Below are positions 9,196 to 18,034 of a stretch of 57,555 bases of DNA, one piece after another; the stretch's first letter is position 1, and each line of letters starts with the position of its first letter. Origin of the DNA: Ignavibacteria bacterium. GTDB taxonomy: Bacteria; Bacteroidota; Ignavibacteria; SZUA-365. The notes below the pieces were generated by a model. That model did not search any database. It had not been told where the DNA came from and saw only the letters and a list, made by a program, of their open reading frames with translations. The translations under genes were made by a program, and so were the position numbers. The stretch is from positions 1 to 57,555 of the forward strand of contig PKTF01000371.1 in assembly GCA_002869275.1 (NCBI GenBank), in the 5' to 3' direction.

Positions 9196-10475
9196 ACATC
9201 CTGGTAATCGGCGGCGGTGGTCGCGAGCACGCCATCTGCTGGAAACTCAAACACAGTAAGCTCACAACCACCCTGTACTGCGCACCCGGAAACGCGGGCA
9301 CCTCTCTCCTGGGCGAGAATGTCGCCATAAAACCAACAGACATCGACCGGCTGTTGGAATTCGTACAGAGCAACGACATCGACCTCACCGTGGTCGGTCC
9401 TGAAGCGCCCCTTGCCGCGGGTATTGTGGACCGCTTTCGTGAGGCCGGACACCGTGTCTTCGGTCCCACCAGGGCCGCGGCCCAGCTTGAAACCAGCAAA
9501 GCCTTCGCGAAAGAATTCATGAAACGCCACCGTATTCCCACCGCGGGGTACGAGGTGTTTCACAAAGGAGACGAAGACCGCCTCCGCGAGTACCTGCGCA
9601 GCGCATCCTACCCTCTCGTTCTCAAAGCTGACGGACTCGCCGCGGGCAAGGGCGTGATCATCGCCGAAAGCGCGAACGAAGCGGTGACCAATGCGATTCC
9701 GATGCTCGCCGGAGATTCCTTCGGAGACGCTGGTTCCACCCTCGTCGTCGAGGAGTTCCTGACGGGAATCGAAGCTTCGGTCTTCGCCCTTACGGACGGA
9801 AACCGCTTTGTCACGCTCGCACCGGCGCAGGACCACAAGCGCATACTCGACCACGACCTCGGGAAGAACACCGGAGGAATGGGCGCGTTTGCTCCGACAC
9901 CGCATATGCCAACCGAGTTGCTGGCCGACGTCAAGATCCGCATCATCAAACCGGTCATCGACGGCATGCGCGCGGACGGCATTCCCTACAGCGGCGTGTT
10001 GTATGTCGGACTGATGCTCACCGAGGACGGACCGAAAGTGCTGGAATTCAACTGTCGTTTCGGCGATCCCGAAACGCAGGCCGTGCTGCCGCTGATCGAT
10101 TACGACCTGGCCGAGCTGCTGCGTGACATTTCCGACAGCAAGCTTTCGCTCAACCGCCTTCCGCAGCACGACGCAAACGCCGTTTGTGTGGTCATCGCTT
10201 CGAGCGGCTACCCGGATGCGTATGAGACCGGGAAAGTGATCTATGGCCTCGATGGCATAGACGAAAGCAAGGAAGGCGTCCTCGTGTTTCACGCCGGGAC
10301 GAAGCAGGACGGTAACGACGTCCTCACCGCAGGCGGCCGCGTACTAGGCGTTACTGCACTCGGAGAAGACAAGGACTTCGCCGCCAGTATCCGCCTCGCG
10401 TACAATGCCGTCAACCGCATCCGTTTCGACGGTGCATATTACCGCACCGACATCGGCCGAAAGGCAATCGACTAG
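9192..10475 (+). CDS. purD: Phosphoribosylamine-glycine ligase (GAR synthetase)
   Basis: A 427-residue ATP-grasp ligase catalysing the second step of de novo purine synthesis. The N-terminus 'MNILVIGGGGREHAICWKL' and 'VVGPEAPLAAGIVD' are diagnostic. The ATP-grasp core includes 'LVLKADGLAAGKGVII', 'AQDHKRILDHDLGKNTGGMGAFAP' and 'EFNCRFGDPETQ'. Length is standard. It is translationally coupled to the glycosyltransferase gene (ATGA overlap) and shares a strand with guaB, so two purine genes lie within 4 kb. Confidence 0.97.
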   Translation: MNILVIGGGGREHAICWKLKHSKLTTTLYCAPGNAGTSLLGENVAIKPTDIDRLLEFVQSNDIDLTVVGPEAPLAAGIVDRFREAGHRVFGPTRAAAQLETSKAFAKEFMKRHRIPTAGYEVFHKGDEDRLREYLRSASYPLVLKADGLAAGKGVIIAESANEAVTNAIPMLAGDSFGDAGSTLVVEEFLTGIEASVFALTDGNRFVTLAPAQDHKRILDHDLGKNTGGMGAFAPTPHMPTELLADVKIRIIKPVIDGMRADGIPYSGVLYVGLMLTEDGPKVLEFNCRFGDPETQAVLPLIDYDLAELLRDISDSKLSLNRLPQHDANAVCVVIASSGYPDAYETGKVIYGLDGIDESKEGVLVFHAGTKQDGNDVLTAGGRVLGVTALGEDKDFAASIRLAYNAVNRIRFDGAYYRTDIGRKAID

Positions 10476-10506
10476 TGGTCTTCATTTCAGCAATCACATA
10501 CGACAC

Positions 10507-10893
10507 ATGAGCAAACAGCAGAAATCACTGGCGGAAAAATGGGGGATCATTCCCTGGCTGAAAATCCGCATCGACCGGGAGCCCGCCTATCTCGAAGAAC
10601 TGATCAGACCTCTCTGTGACGACAACAAATTCGTCACCCAGGGCGTCTGTGATCTGGCCTTCGTGGCACCGACATCCGCGGCAGAGCTGAAACAGAAAGC
10701 ACGGCGGCTGCGGCCGGCTATTGATCCTGATGGTGTGATCTGGGTGCTTTATCCAAAAGAGGAATTCAGAGAAAAGTACAATTTCGACGGCAGCCTCGAG
10801 GAGATGGTTGAGATTGTGAAGTCTCTCGGCCTGCGGCAGACCAAACTTGTCGCTGTCAACACCGAGCTGACCTCCGTGCGCTTCAGTCTGTAA
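10507..10893 (+). CDS. Small DUF3052-like protein
   Basis: A 128-residue soluble protein. The pattern 'SLAEKWGI' at the start, a central 'FVAPTSAAELKQKARRLRPAIDPDGVIWVLYPKEE' and the terminal 'VNTELTSVRFSL' resemble DUF3052, a family with a Rossmann-like topology and no assigned function. An ATG at 10507 is chosen over an upstream in-frame start at 10405 because the latter would overlap purD by 70 nt. It lies between purD and the epimerase in the same transcription direction. Confidence 0.7.
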   Translation: MSKQQKSLAEKWGIIPWLKIRIDREPAYLEELIRPLCDDNKFVTQGVCDLAFVAPTSAAELKQKARRLRPAIDPDGVIWVLYPKEEFREKYNFDGSLEEMVEIVKSLGLRQTKLVAVNTELTSVRFSL

Positions 10894-10915
10894 CCTATCA
10901 AGGAGCATCCGCCCA

Positions 10916-12007
10916 ATGCCCACTCTGCTCACGGTCATCGGCACGCGACCACAATTCATCAAGTACGCCGCGCTGGCAGGCTCCGGCCCGCGTCCATACG
11001 ATGAAATCGTGGTGGACACCGGGCAGCATTTTGACGGGCATCTGAGCGCCATTTTCCTCAGAGAGTACCAGCTCTCGCACCCCCACATCACCTTTCCGCC
11101 AATGGAAGCCGTCGGCATTCCCCGTCTCGCCTCCCTGCTTTCACAACTGGACGCCGTCTGCGAACAACATCGACCTGATGCACTGCTGTGTCTCGGCGAC
11201 ACCGACAGCACTCTTGCAGCCGGGCTGACAGCGGTGAAGAATAACGTTCCGCTGATCCACATCGAAGCCGGAGAGAGAAGTCGCGACCGGGATGGAACAA
11301 GGATACCCCCGGCATCCGCGGCGGAGGAAAGCAATCGCGTCACCGTTGATCACCTGTCTTCGCTGCTCCTCTGTGCAACAGAACGCGCAACAGAAAACCT
11401 CAGGCAGGAAGCAAGCACCGGTCATGTCACGTTCACGGGCGATATCATGTACGACCTGTTTCTTCGTGCCAGTCAGGCCCTGCCCCCTGCCGGGGATTGC
11501 CCGACCCTGCCGGACATCCCGGACGGGGATTACGGGGTATGCACAGTGCACCGTGCGATCAACACCGACGACACAAACCGCTTACGCGCATTGCTCGATA
11601 CACTCAACAGCCTGGATTTCCCTGTCTTTCTCCCCATGCACCCGCGCACGCGTCTGCGCATGGAGGAGGCGAACATCGAGATTCCCGACGGGAGCCTGCG
11701 CTTTCTTCCTCCTCTGGGACACCGTGACATCCTCGTCCTCCTCCGCGGCGCCACATGGGTATTCACCGATTCCGGTGGTCTCACCCGCGAAGCATATTTC
11801 TCCGGCGTCCCTTCGCTTTGCCTCGATGACTCGACCGCGTGGTATGATCTGACCGCTGCTGGTTGGTGCACGATCACCGGAGCTGATTCCACGCGGATTC
11901 GTGAAGCCCTGCATCGGCGTCCTGCTGTCCAGCCAGACTATTCACAATTCGGTACGGGTGACGCAGCTCAGCGCAGCGTCGAAGCGATCAGTCGTTTTCT
12001 CGGCTGA
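10916..12007 (+). CDS. wecB: UDP-N-acetylglucosamine 2-epimerase (non-hydrolysing type)
   Basis: A 363-residue GT-B-like enzyme that interconverts UDP-GlcNAc (or a derivative) and the ManNAc form for surface polysaccharide synthesis. The N-terminus 'LTVIGTRPQFIKYAAL' and 'VDTGQHFDGHLS', then 'LCLGDTDSTLAAGLTA', 'PLIHIEAGERSRD' and 'EESNRVTVDHLS', are family signatures with the catalytic acidic residues. 'TVHRAINTDD' and 'TDSGGLTREAYFSGVPSLCL' complete the site. It is shorter on the N-side than E. coli WecB and the usual PEE before SNR is replaced by AEES, so it may act on a modified sugar. AAGGAG precedes the ATG. Its 3' end overlaps the converging membrane-protein gene by 20 nt. Confidence 0.85.
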   Translation: MPTLLTVIGTRPQFIKYAALAGSGPRPYDEIVVDTGQHFDGHLSAIFLREYQLSHPHITFPPMEAVGIPRLASLLSQLDAVCEQHRPDALLCLGDTDSTLAAGLTAVKNNVPLIHIEAGERSRDRDGTRIPPASAAEESNRVTVDHLSSLLLCATERATENLRQEASTGHVTFTGDIMYDLFLRASQALPPAGDCPTLPDIPDGDYGVCTVHRAINTDDTNRLRALLDTLNSLDFPVFLPMHPRTRLRMEEANIEIPDGSLRFLPPLGHRDILVLLRGATWVFTDSGGLTREAYFSGVPSLCLDDSTAWYDLTAAGWCTITGADSTRIREALHRRPAVQPDYSQFGTGDAAQRSVEAISRFLG

Positions 12008-12536
12008 GTTCCTCTCCTGACGACGAATACTCTCCGCCCAGTCTTCTGCGAATGTAATCGAACAAACTCCCCAGCAGCGTGATGCTTCCGATCACCAGCA
12101 CCGCGATGATCCACGGCTTGCACCCTTCCTGCAGATCGTAATGCCCCCAGATCTCGACATGTTTCCACGGGCTGTCGAACGCCAGCCAGACCATTGTGAG
12201 GAAAAGCAAAATCACCACGAGCGCGTGCAGTAACATGGCGACACGGCGTCCGTTTCGTGTGAATGCCGCATTCATCTGAAACTTGTACAGGAAAATGAAG
12301 AACACGAGCAATCCGACGATGCCGACGGAGATGGCGAGAAGGCCCTGGATGTCCCGGTCTTCAGGCCACACGGCCACCACGGCAAGGACCCACAGCGCAA
12401 TGATCGTCAGCGGCAGCGTGAATGAAATCGCGAAGAGGAAAACGCGCGAATAGAAGCGGTCGGCCCGCTCACGGTTCCTTGCTTCGACAGACTCGTTCAC
12501 CATGGTCCGAGATTCAATTTTTCGGTGGTCTTCCAT
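11988..12536 (-). CDS. Membrane protein with four predicted helices, function unknown
   Basis: A 182-residue protein. A charged N-terminus (about 40 residues) is followed by four hydrophobic segments: 'FLFAISFTLPLTIIALWVLAV', 'LLAISVGIVGLLVFFIFLY', 'MLLHALVVILLFLTMVWLAF' and 'PWIIAVLVIGSITLLGSLF'. I do not recognise a family. The start at 12536 is chosen because GAAGGTG lies just upstream; a longer frame to 12662 would run into the phospholipase D-like gene. It sits 10 nt downstream of that gene and is probably in the same leftward operon. Confidence 0.75.
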   Translation of the reverse strand: MEDHRKIESRTMVNESVEARNRERADRFYSRVFLFAISFTLPLTIIALWVLAVVAVWPEDRDIQGLLAISVGIVGLLVFFIFLYKFQMNAAFTRNGRRVAMLLHALVVILLFLTMVWLAFDSPWKHVEIWGHYDLQEGCKPWIIAVLVIGSITLLGSLFDYIRRRLGGEYSSSGEELSREND

Positions 12537-12546
12537 TGCATCACCT

Positions 12547-13779
12547 TCAGTTTCCACTACCATCGTCGCGTTTTCTCGGGGTATATGTCGTGGCCGTATC
12601 CATGACAGACACATACGGACCATCCCAGCTGCGAGCATATTTGCGGTGCAGTGCAGCAGCAAGTGCCGGTGAGTGCAGCATCAACCCCGCGTTCCGAGAA
12701 CTGAAAAAATAGTCGCGCGACCAGTTGCTGGTCCCGATCCACGCCCTTTCGGCATCAGCCAGCAGGTACTTGCAGTGTTCCACACGCGCAAACGAGATAA
12801 AGCCATTGCTGTACTCGGGAATGGAAGAAATCTTCACCGTGATATTCTCCGTGCGCTGCATTCGTTTCAAGGCCTCCTGGCGTTTTGGCGAAAGCGACCA
12901 GTCAGAAACGAGCAGCGAAATTCGCACCCCGCGCTGTGCAGCCGCAAATAATTCCGCGTCGAACTCCTCGAAGGCGCTGTACGACAGGACCTGCAGTTTC
13001 AGTGAGTCTTCAGCGGAGCGAATGAGAGCGGGGATGGCATCGCCGTCCCAGCCGTAACCTTCCGGCAGAAGGTGTCGCGGACTGAACACCGGAACGATCA
13101 TATGCTTACCCACCGCATCGTTGATCTCCACGGGGCTGCCGTCGTATGCCGTGCTTCCCGCGCTGCTGTTCTCGGCGTCGTCTGGTGACGCACCGCCCGC
13201 AAGGGCCCAGTCGTAGTCGAACACCCGAGTAAACGCAGCAGCGACCGGGACACTGGTGAGCCGCACCCCGAGTTCGTTGATATGCGATAATGCACGCCAG
13301 TCCATGTTCTGGCTCCCGACAAACAGGCTCCGACCGTCGACGATGAAGTACTTCGCGTGCAGCACGCCGCCGTCCACCTGCTTCAGGTCGAGGATACGCA
13401 CGTCGATCCCGTCTGTTCCGTCGAGACGTTCGAGCGTTTCAGGATACACCGTTGAGAATTTTTTTTCCGCGAGCACGCGCACGACGACTCCACGTTGTGC
13501 AGCGCGTATGATCTCGTCAATAACCGGCTCCAGCGCTTCTCCCTCCCTGTTTGCGATGTAGAATTGCGCGATGTCCAGACTGCGGACGGCGTCGCGGATC
13601 ATCTCCACCCACACACCGGAGGTATTGGGGATAGTAGGATCATCGAGGTCCGTTTCGAGGGGAACGCTCTCCACCAGCTGAATCGAAGGTGCGACGTCCA
13701 CGAGTGGCGGCTTCTCCTGCCGGCATGTGCCGGTGAAGAGCAGCAAGAGGATCGGAAACACGCGGAGAACGGCCATCAT
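12547..13779 (-). CDS. Phospholipase D-like protein with two HKD motifs, exported
   Basis: A 410-residue protein with two PLD catalytic repeats: HxK(x4)D at about His141 ('LHAKYFIVDG') with 'GSQNMDWRA', and at about His335 ('EHCKYLLADA') with 'GTSNWSRDYF'. A hydrophobic N-terminus ends in 'LLLLFTGTCRQ', a possible but imperfect lipobox, so the protein is periplasmic or lipid-anchored. The two sites together form one active centre for phosphodiester hydrolysis or transfer (phospholipid, cardiolipin-like or nuclease); the substrate cannot be told. Its ATG overlaps the stop of the upstream aldehyde dehydrogenase (ATGATG), indicating translational coupling. Confidence 0.85.
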   Translation of the reverse strand: MMAVLRVFPILLLLFTGTCRQEKPPLVDVAPSIQLVESVPLETDLDDPTIPNTSGVWVEMIRDAVRSLDIAQFYIANREGEALEPVIDEIIRAAQRGVVVRVLAEKKFSTVYPETLERLDGTDGIDVRILDLKQVDGGVLHAKYFIVDGRSLFVGSQNMDWRALSHINELGVRLTSVPVAAAFTRVFDYDWALAGGASPDDAENSSAGSTAYDGSPVEINDAVGKHMIVPVFSPRHLLPEGYGWDGDAIPALIRSAEDSLKLQVLSYSAFEEFDAELFAAAQRGVRISLLVSDWSLSPKRQEALKRMQRTENITVKISSIPEYSNGFISFARVEHCKYLLADAERAWIGTSNWSRDYFFSSRNAGLMLHSPALAAALHRKYARSWDGPYVSVMDTATTYTPRKRDDGSGN

Positions 13780-15140
13780 GCAATCCACACAGTTTTGATA
13801 TTGACAAACTCCTTGATGCCGTAATGCGAGAGTTCGCGTCCATAGCCCGACTTCTTGATCCCACCGAAAGGCAGCCGCGGATCTGATTTCACCAGCCCGT
13901 TGATGAACACGCTCCCGCTTTCGATGTGTGCGGCCAGTATTTCAGCGCGATCGAGATCCCTGGTCCACAAACTTGCGCCAAGACCGAACTCGCTGTCGTT
14001 CGCGACGCGCACGGCTTCCTCGGCATTCCTGACGGTGATTACGGCGGCGACGGGACCGAACGTTTCCTGGTCATACAGCGGCATGCCTTTCCGGACTCCG
14101 GCGACAACTGTCGGGGGATAGAACGCGCCTGGTCCGTCGAGACGGCTGCCGCCTGTCAGCACCCGGGCTCCCAGTTCCACCGACATGTGAAGCTGGGAAT
14201 CGAGTTCGAGCAGCAGGTCTTCCCTCGCCATCGCACCGACTTCGGTTTCCTCGTCCAGAGGATCCCCGACGCACATGCCGGCCATCGCAGACACGAAGCG
14301 CTCAAGAAAACTCTCGGCAATGTCTTCGACCACGATGAAACGCTTCGCGGCGATGCAGCTCTGTCCGGTATTGATCATGCGGGCCGTGGCCGCGGTCGCA
14401 GCCGCCTTGTCGATGTCCGCGTCCGCCAGAACGATGAACGGATCGCTGCCGCCCAGTTCGAGCACCGTTTTCTTCAGATGCGCACCTGCTCCGCCTGCAA
14501 CCTGGCTCCCTGCCTGCTCTGAACCGGTGAGCGTCGCTGCGGCGACGTGCGGATGTTCGAGAACCGCCGGGACAGAAGAGGACGGGATAAGCAGCGTCTG
14601 GAAGCAGCCGTCAGGAAAACCGGCTGTGGTAAACACCTCTTCGATCAGCAGTGCGCAGCGCGGCACATTCGAGGCATGCTTCAGCAGTCCGGTATTCCCT
14701 GCCATCAATGCAGGGGCGGCAAAGCGGAACACCTGCCAGAACGGAAAATTCCATGGCATGACCGCAAGAACAACACCCAGCGGATCAAATCGCGCGTAGC
14801 TGCGGCTTCCATCCGAAGGGAGAATTTCCTTTTCGAGGATATCCGCGGCATGCTCTGCGTAATACGAGCATACCCATGCGCACTTTTCCACCTCGGCACG
14901 CGATTGCACTATGGGTTTGCCCATTTCCAGCGTCATGGCCCGGGCGAAGCGCTCGACGTCCTCACGCAGCACCGCTGCCGCACGGTGCAGCAGGCGCGCA
15001 CGTTCGGCCATTGCAGTTTCGCGCCAGGCGAGAAACCGCTCACGGGCACATTCTATCTTCTTTTCGATTGCTGTACTGTCGTCTGCGACAAACGTCTCGA
15101 GGATTTCTCCCGTGGCGGGATTGATCGATGAGATCGGCAT
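13776..15140 (-). CDS. gabD: NAD(P)-dependent succinate-semialdehyde dehydrogenase
   Basis: A 454-residue aldehyde dehydrogenase. The start 'MPISSINPATGE' is typical of the family and fixes ATG 15140, 45 codons inside the open frame. Key elements are 'VMPWNFPFWQVFRFAAPALMAGN', 'LTGSEQAGSQVAG', the general base in 'VLELGGSDPFIV', and the nucleophile in 'NTGQSCIAAKR'. The short length (454) and 'GQSCIAAKR' match the SSADH/short-chain subgroup (converts succinate semialdehyde to succinate). An alternative aliphatic aldehyde substrate is possible. It is first in a leftward operon with the PLD-like and membrane-protein genes. Confidence 0.85.
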   Translation of the reverse strand: MPISSINPATGEILETFVADDSTAIEKKIECARERFLAWRETAMAERARLLHRAAAVLREDVERFARAMTLEMGKPIVQSRAEVEKCAWVCSYYAEHAADILEKEILPSDGSRSYARFDPLGVVLAVMPWNFPFWQVFRFAAPALMAGNTGLLKHASNVPRCALLIEEVFTTAGFPDGCFQTLLIPSSSVPAVLEHPHVAAATLTGSEQAGSQVAGGAGAHLKKTVLELGGSDPFIVLADADIDKAAATAATARMINTGQSCIAAKRFIVVEDIAESFLERFVSAMAGMCVGDPLDEETEVGAMAREDLLLELDSQLHMSVELGARVLTGGSRLDGPGAFYPPTVVAGVRKGMPLYDQETFGPVAAVITVRNAEEAVRVANDSEFGLGASLWTRDLDRAEILAAHIESGSVFINGLVKSDPRLPFGGIKKSGYGRELSHYGIKEFVNIKTVWIA

Positions 15141-15300
15141 GCGTCTGCTCCACGATAAAAGATGAAGATGGAAATCTCGGAGGATAAAATGCGGAATCAC
15201 CTGATCAGGGGCAAATACAGGGAATCCGGGAACCTTACTGGCGTTACGGCATATAAAGAGCACGGCCCCGCACAATGGAGCTGGTCACCTTGCTGTTCTG

Positions 15301-15330
15301 TTGCAACTGGAGCGCAGACTCTGTATTTTG
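15301..15330 (+). promoter_or_regulatory. Putative Bacteroidota-type promoter for the TPR protein gene
   Basis: TTGC at 15301 is followed after 19 nt by TATTTTG (15324-15330), one base short of TAnnTTTG. It sits 33 nt before the ATG at 15364. The rest of the 223-nt divergent gap shows no other clear element. Confidence 0.4.
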
Positions 15331-15363
15331 GCCTAGATTCGTCCTTATTCATATCCATCTCCG

Positions 15364-16515
15364 ATGCTCATGAAAACGCTCGCCACTTCCTTCCTGCTCA
15401 TCGTTTGTTTCCTACTCCCGTACACCAAGGCTCATGCACAATTCGCCTTCGGAATGCAATACTCGGTTGCTGCCGAGGATGCCTACGCCAAGGTCACGTT
15501 GCCCGCGAGCGCGCTCGTCGACATTATCGAGGCATCGGAAGAAGGTATCGAAAGGAAGGATGTCTGCCTCGGCGACAAGCCCACCGGCACGCTCAACGGT
15601 TACCAGGCCGATTTTGACGGCGACGGCAGTGAAGAGATGTGGATGTATTACCACACGGGGCCCGAAGAGGGCGGCTGCAATGTCACTGTCATCGTATCGC
15701 CTGTGGGCGGTGGCAAGTACATGCTGCAGGACCTGATGAACTTCCCCGGCCACAACGTGGTCATGCGGCCGATCATCACGCTTGACGAGGGCGTACAGAT
15801 GTATCTGCAGACCTCGCAGACGTTCGAGGACGGGACAGAAGAAATCAAGGGTGCCGTGCTCTCGCTCAAGCAGACGGCATTGCTGGTCCTCACCAGCTGG
15901 ACACAGCGCGCCGGGATGAAGGATGAAGCCTTCATCACCGAGCAGGTTGACGCCGTATTCACCGACACGAATTTTGACAATTTTAAAGAACTGATCGTCC
16001 GTTTCAGCTTCCACGAGACGGGAGGCGGCGCCCCGACTTCCAAGAATCTCGTCGACCAGTTCATTCTCACGCTCGACTTCCTTCCGAATCACCTGCGTTA
16101 CGGTGTGTATGACTCCGTCGGGTATGCCAAGATTCAGGAAGCCGAAAACATGGCAAAGATAGGCCGCGGCAAGCTCAACCGCGACGAAACACGCATCGAA
16201 GGGATCATCAATCTGCAGGAAGCTCTCCAGCTCAATCCCTTCATGACCTGGGCCCGCGTCCGTCTTGGTGAATTCCTTTTGCACGACGGCAAATACGCTG
16301 ATGCAGAGCAGACGCTGCTGCTCGCCAAGACATTCAACGCCGTGTACAACAAGACCTATCGCATTCTCGGCGATACGTACCTGCGCCTCAACGATCTTCA
16401 GAAAGCGCTTTCAGCCTATCAGAGGTATATGGACCTCGGGCCCGAGTCGAATTACTACAAGAAGAAAGTTGAGCACAACATCAAGCAGATCACGATTCCC
16501 AAAAATCGTCGCTAA
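15364..16515 (+). CDS. Exported TPR-repeat protein
   Basis: A 383-residue protein with a signal peptide (MLMKTLATSFLLIVCFLLPYTKAHA). The middle region 'QADFDGDGSEEMWMYYHTG' resembles an FG-GAP/calcium-loop style segment (about residue 80). The C-terminal third (about 275-375) contains two TPR repeats: 'LNPFMTWARVRLGEFLLHDGKYADAEQTL' and 'YRILGDTYLRLNDLQKALSAYQRYMDLGP'. Function unknown; probably a periplasmic scaffold. A second ATG at 15370 (MKTLATS) may be the real start. It precedes the SPOR-domain gene on the same strand. Confidence 0.75.
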   Translation: MLMKTLATSFLLIVCFLLPYTKAHAQFAFGMQYSVAAEDAYAKVTLPASALVDIIEASEEGIERKDVCLGDKPTGTLNGYQADFDGDGSEEMWMYYHTGPEEGGCNVTVIVSPVGGGKYMLQDLMNFPGHNVVMRPIITLDEGVQMYLQTSQTFEDGTEEIKGAVLSLKQTALLVLTSWTQRAGMKDEAFITEQVDAVFTDTNFDNFKELIVRFSFHETGGGAPTSKNLVDQFILTLDFLPNHLRYGVYDSVGYAKIQEAENMAKIGRGKLNRDETRIEGIINLQEALQLNPFMTWARVRLGEFLLHDGKYADAEQTLLLAKTFNAVYNKTYRILGDTYLRLNDLQKALSAYQRYMDLGPESNYYKKKVEHNIKQITIPKNRR

Positions 16516-16546
16516 TTGCCATCCATCATAGCGGAGAGTGACACCC

Positions 16547-17764
16547 GTGCCTGATTTCAATTTTGCGAAGGGAAACAGTAAACGGGACACTGGAGGTTCT
16601 TCCAGACCACGTCAGCCGAGGGCCGGATCCGGTGGATCCGAGGCCGAACAATCGGTGCCACCCGCGGGAGAAGACATGACTTCCAACAGCGATGTACCGT
16701 CCGAAAACACGGCTTCTCACGATGCTGCTTCACGCAGAACGGGAAGCGTCCTGGACAAGTACCCGGAACGCGACCTGTCGCACCTGACGGGCAGCACGCC
16801 TCCGCCGCCCACGCAAGACGATATACCGCCTAGTCCGCCGGAAACGATGCAGTCAGCTTCTCCCGGAGCGATCACCGAACCGGAGTCACCCGGGACTGGC
16901 AACACCGCGGTGAATACCAGCAGCGACGAAGCGGCATCCGAGACCGGGCAGAAAGCTCAGGCGACTTCCAGCAAGTGGCCGCTCTTTGCACTCCTCGGAG
17001 TGGTCCTATTTCTCCTCCTCATCGCCTTCATCTGGCACGTCAATCCCTGGCCGCCGTTAAAAGATTCGATATCCGCATTATTTACTTCCTCTGATCCCGT
17101 TGAAGCCGTCATTCCCGCAACGGAAATTGACGCAGAAGCAGAAATGGTACCGGAACCCGCTGTGCGCAGCTGGGACTACTTCATTCAGGTATCTTCCTGG
17201 CCTGATCTCGCAAAGGCCGACCTGGATGCGGAGCGCTTCCGCGCGCAGGGCTTTGACGTGATCGTGGAAAGCGAGTTCATCCCTTCAAAAGGCGGCACGT
17301 ATTATCGCGTACGCCTCGGTCCTTACGAAAACGCGGCCGAAGCGGAAGGTCATCTTGCACAGCATGCCACGGCGTTGCCTGCGGGAGCTTTCGTCGACAG
17401 TACCAGGCTGGCAGAGGATGAAATCATCGAGGAGGTCGTGATCGACGAACCCGCGCTCCCGATGACCACGCGCCCGCGCAGAAATGCCCTGACAGCGGCG
17501 GCTGACATCGTCACCGAACCGATGAACGGCTGGGCAGTTAAGGTATCGTCCTTCAAGAGCGATGATATTGCTCGTAATGAAGCGCGCAAGCTGCTCGAAC
17601 AGGGCTATCCTTCATTCATTACCCGGAAGCGTATCGGGGCCGCAACCTGGTATCGCGTGCTCGTCGGACCGTTCTCGCAGAAAGACGACGCAAACCGCTA
17701 CATGCAGCTACTGAACGTCACCTATGGAAATGAAGCCTATACGGTAGATCTCGCATCGTACTAG
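16547..17764 (+). CDS. Bitopic membrane protein with two SPOR domains
   Basis: A 405-residue protein. Residues 1-140 are a disordered, Pro/Ser/Glu-rich cytoplasmic segment; a membrane helix follows (about 143-168, 'KWPLFALLGVVLFLLLIAFIW'); the periplasmic part carries two SPOR domains, 'DYFIQVSSWPDLAKADLDAE...YYRVRLGPYEN' and 'GWAVKVSSFKSDDIARNEAR...WYRVLVGPFSQ'. SPOR domains bind denuded peptidoglycan glycans at division sites, so a role at the septum or in cell-wall organisation is likely. GTG 16547 is chosen because GGAG lies 10 nt before it; GTG 16538 is too close. Confidence 0.85.
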   Translation: MPDFNFAKGNSKRDTGGSSRPRQPRAGSGGSEAEQSVPPAGEDMTSNSDVPSENTASHDAASRRTGSVLDKYPERDLSHLTGSTPPPPTQDDIPPSPPETMQSASPGAITEPESPGTGNTAVNTSSDEAASETGQKAQATSSKWPLFALLGVVLFLLLIAFIWHVNPWPPLKDSISALFTSSDPVEAVIPATEIDAEAEMVPEPAVRSWDYFIQVSSWPDLAKADLDAERFRAQGFDVIVESEFIPSKGGTYYRVRLGPYENAAEAEGHLAQHATALPAGAFVDSTRLAEDEIIEEVVIDEPALPMTTRPRRNALTAAADIVTEPMNGWAVKVSSFKSDDIARNEARKLLEQGYPSFITRKRIGAATWYRVLVGPFSQKDDANRYMQLLNVTYGNEAYTVDLASY

Positions 17765-18034
17765 ATGCACCCATGTCATCCTGTGATGGCGGACCTCATT
17801 TTCGTTAGGCTTTTATTTGCACAACCCTTACATTACATACTTAGCCAAGGTTCCGTGGAATGCAGCGGAGCCGACAGTTGCTGTAAGACGCGAAAATACA
17901 CTGTATTCGTTGTTACCAATACGGCATTTTCGTGTCTAACAGTTACGCCGAACCCCCACTCGGCCAGCCCAATTTATAACGTGAGTACCAGAACACTAGT
18001 TGTTTACTTTCCACTTAATCAACAGGAGATTCGC

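Noticed and set aside
17765-18034. N-terminal extension of the Asp-box protein to 17765
   Set aside because: The signal peptide and ribosome site fit ATG 18035, and the extension has no protein-like composition.
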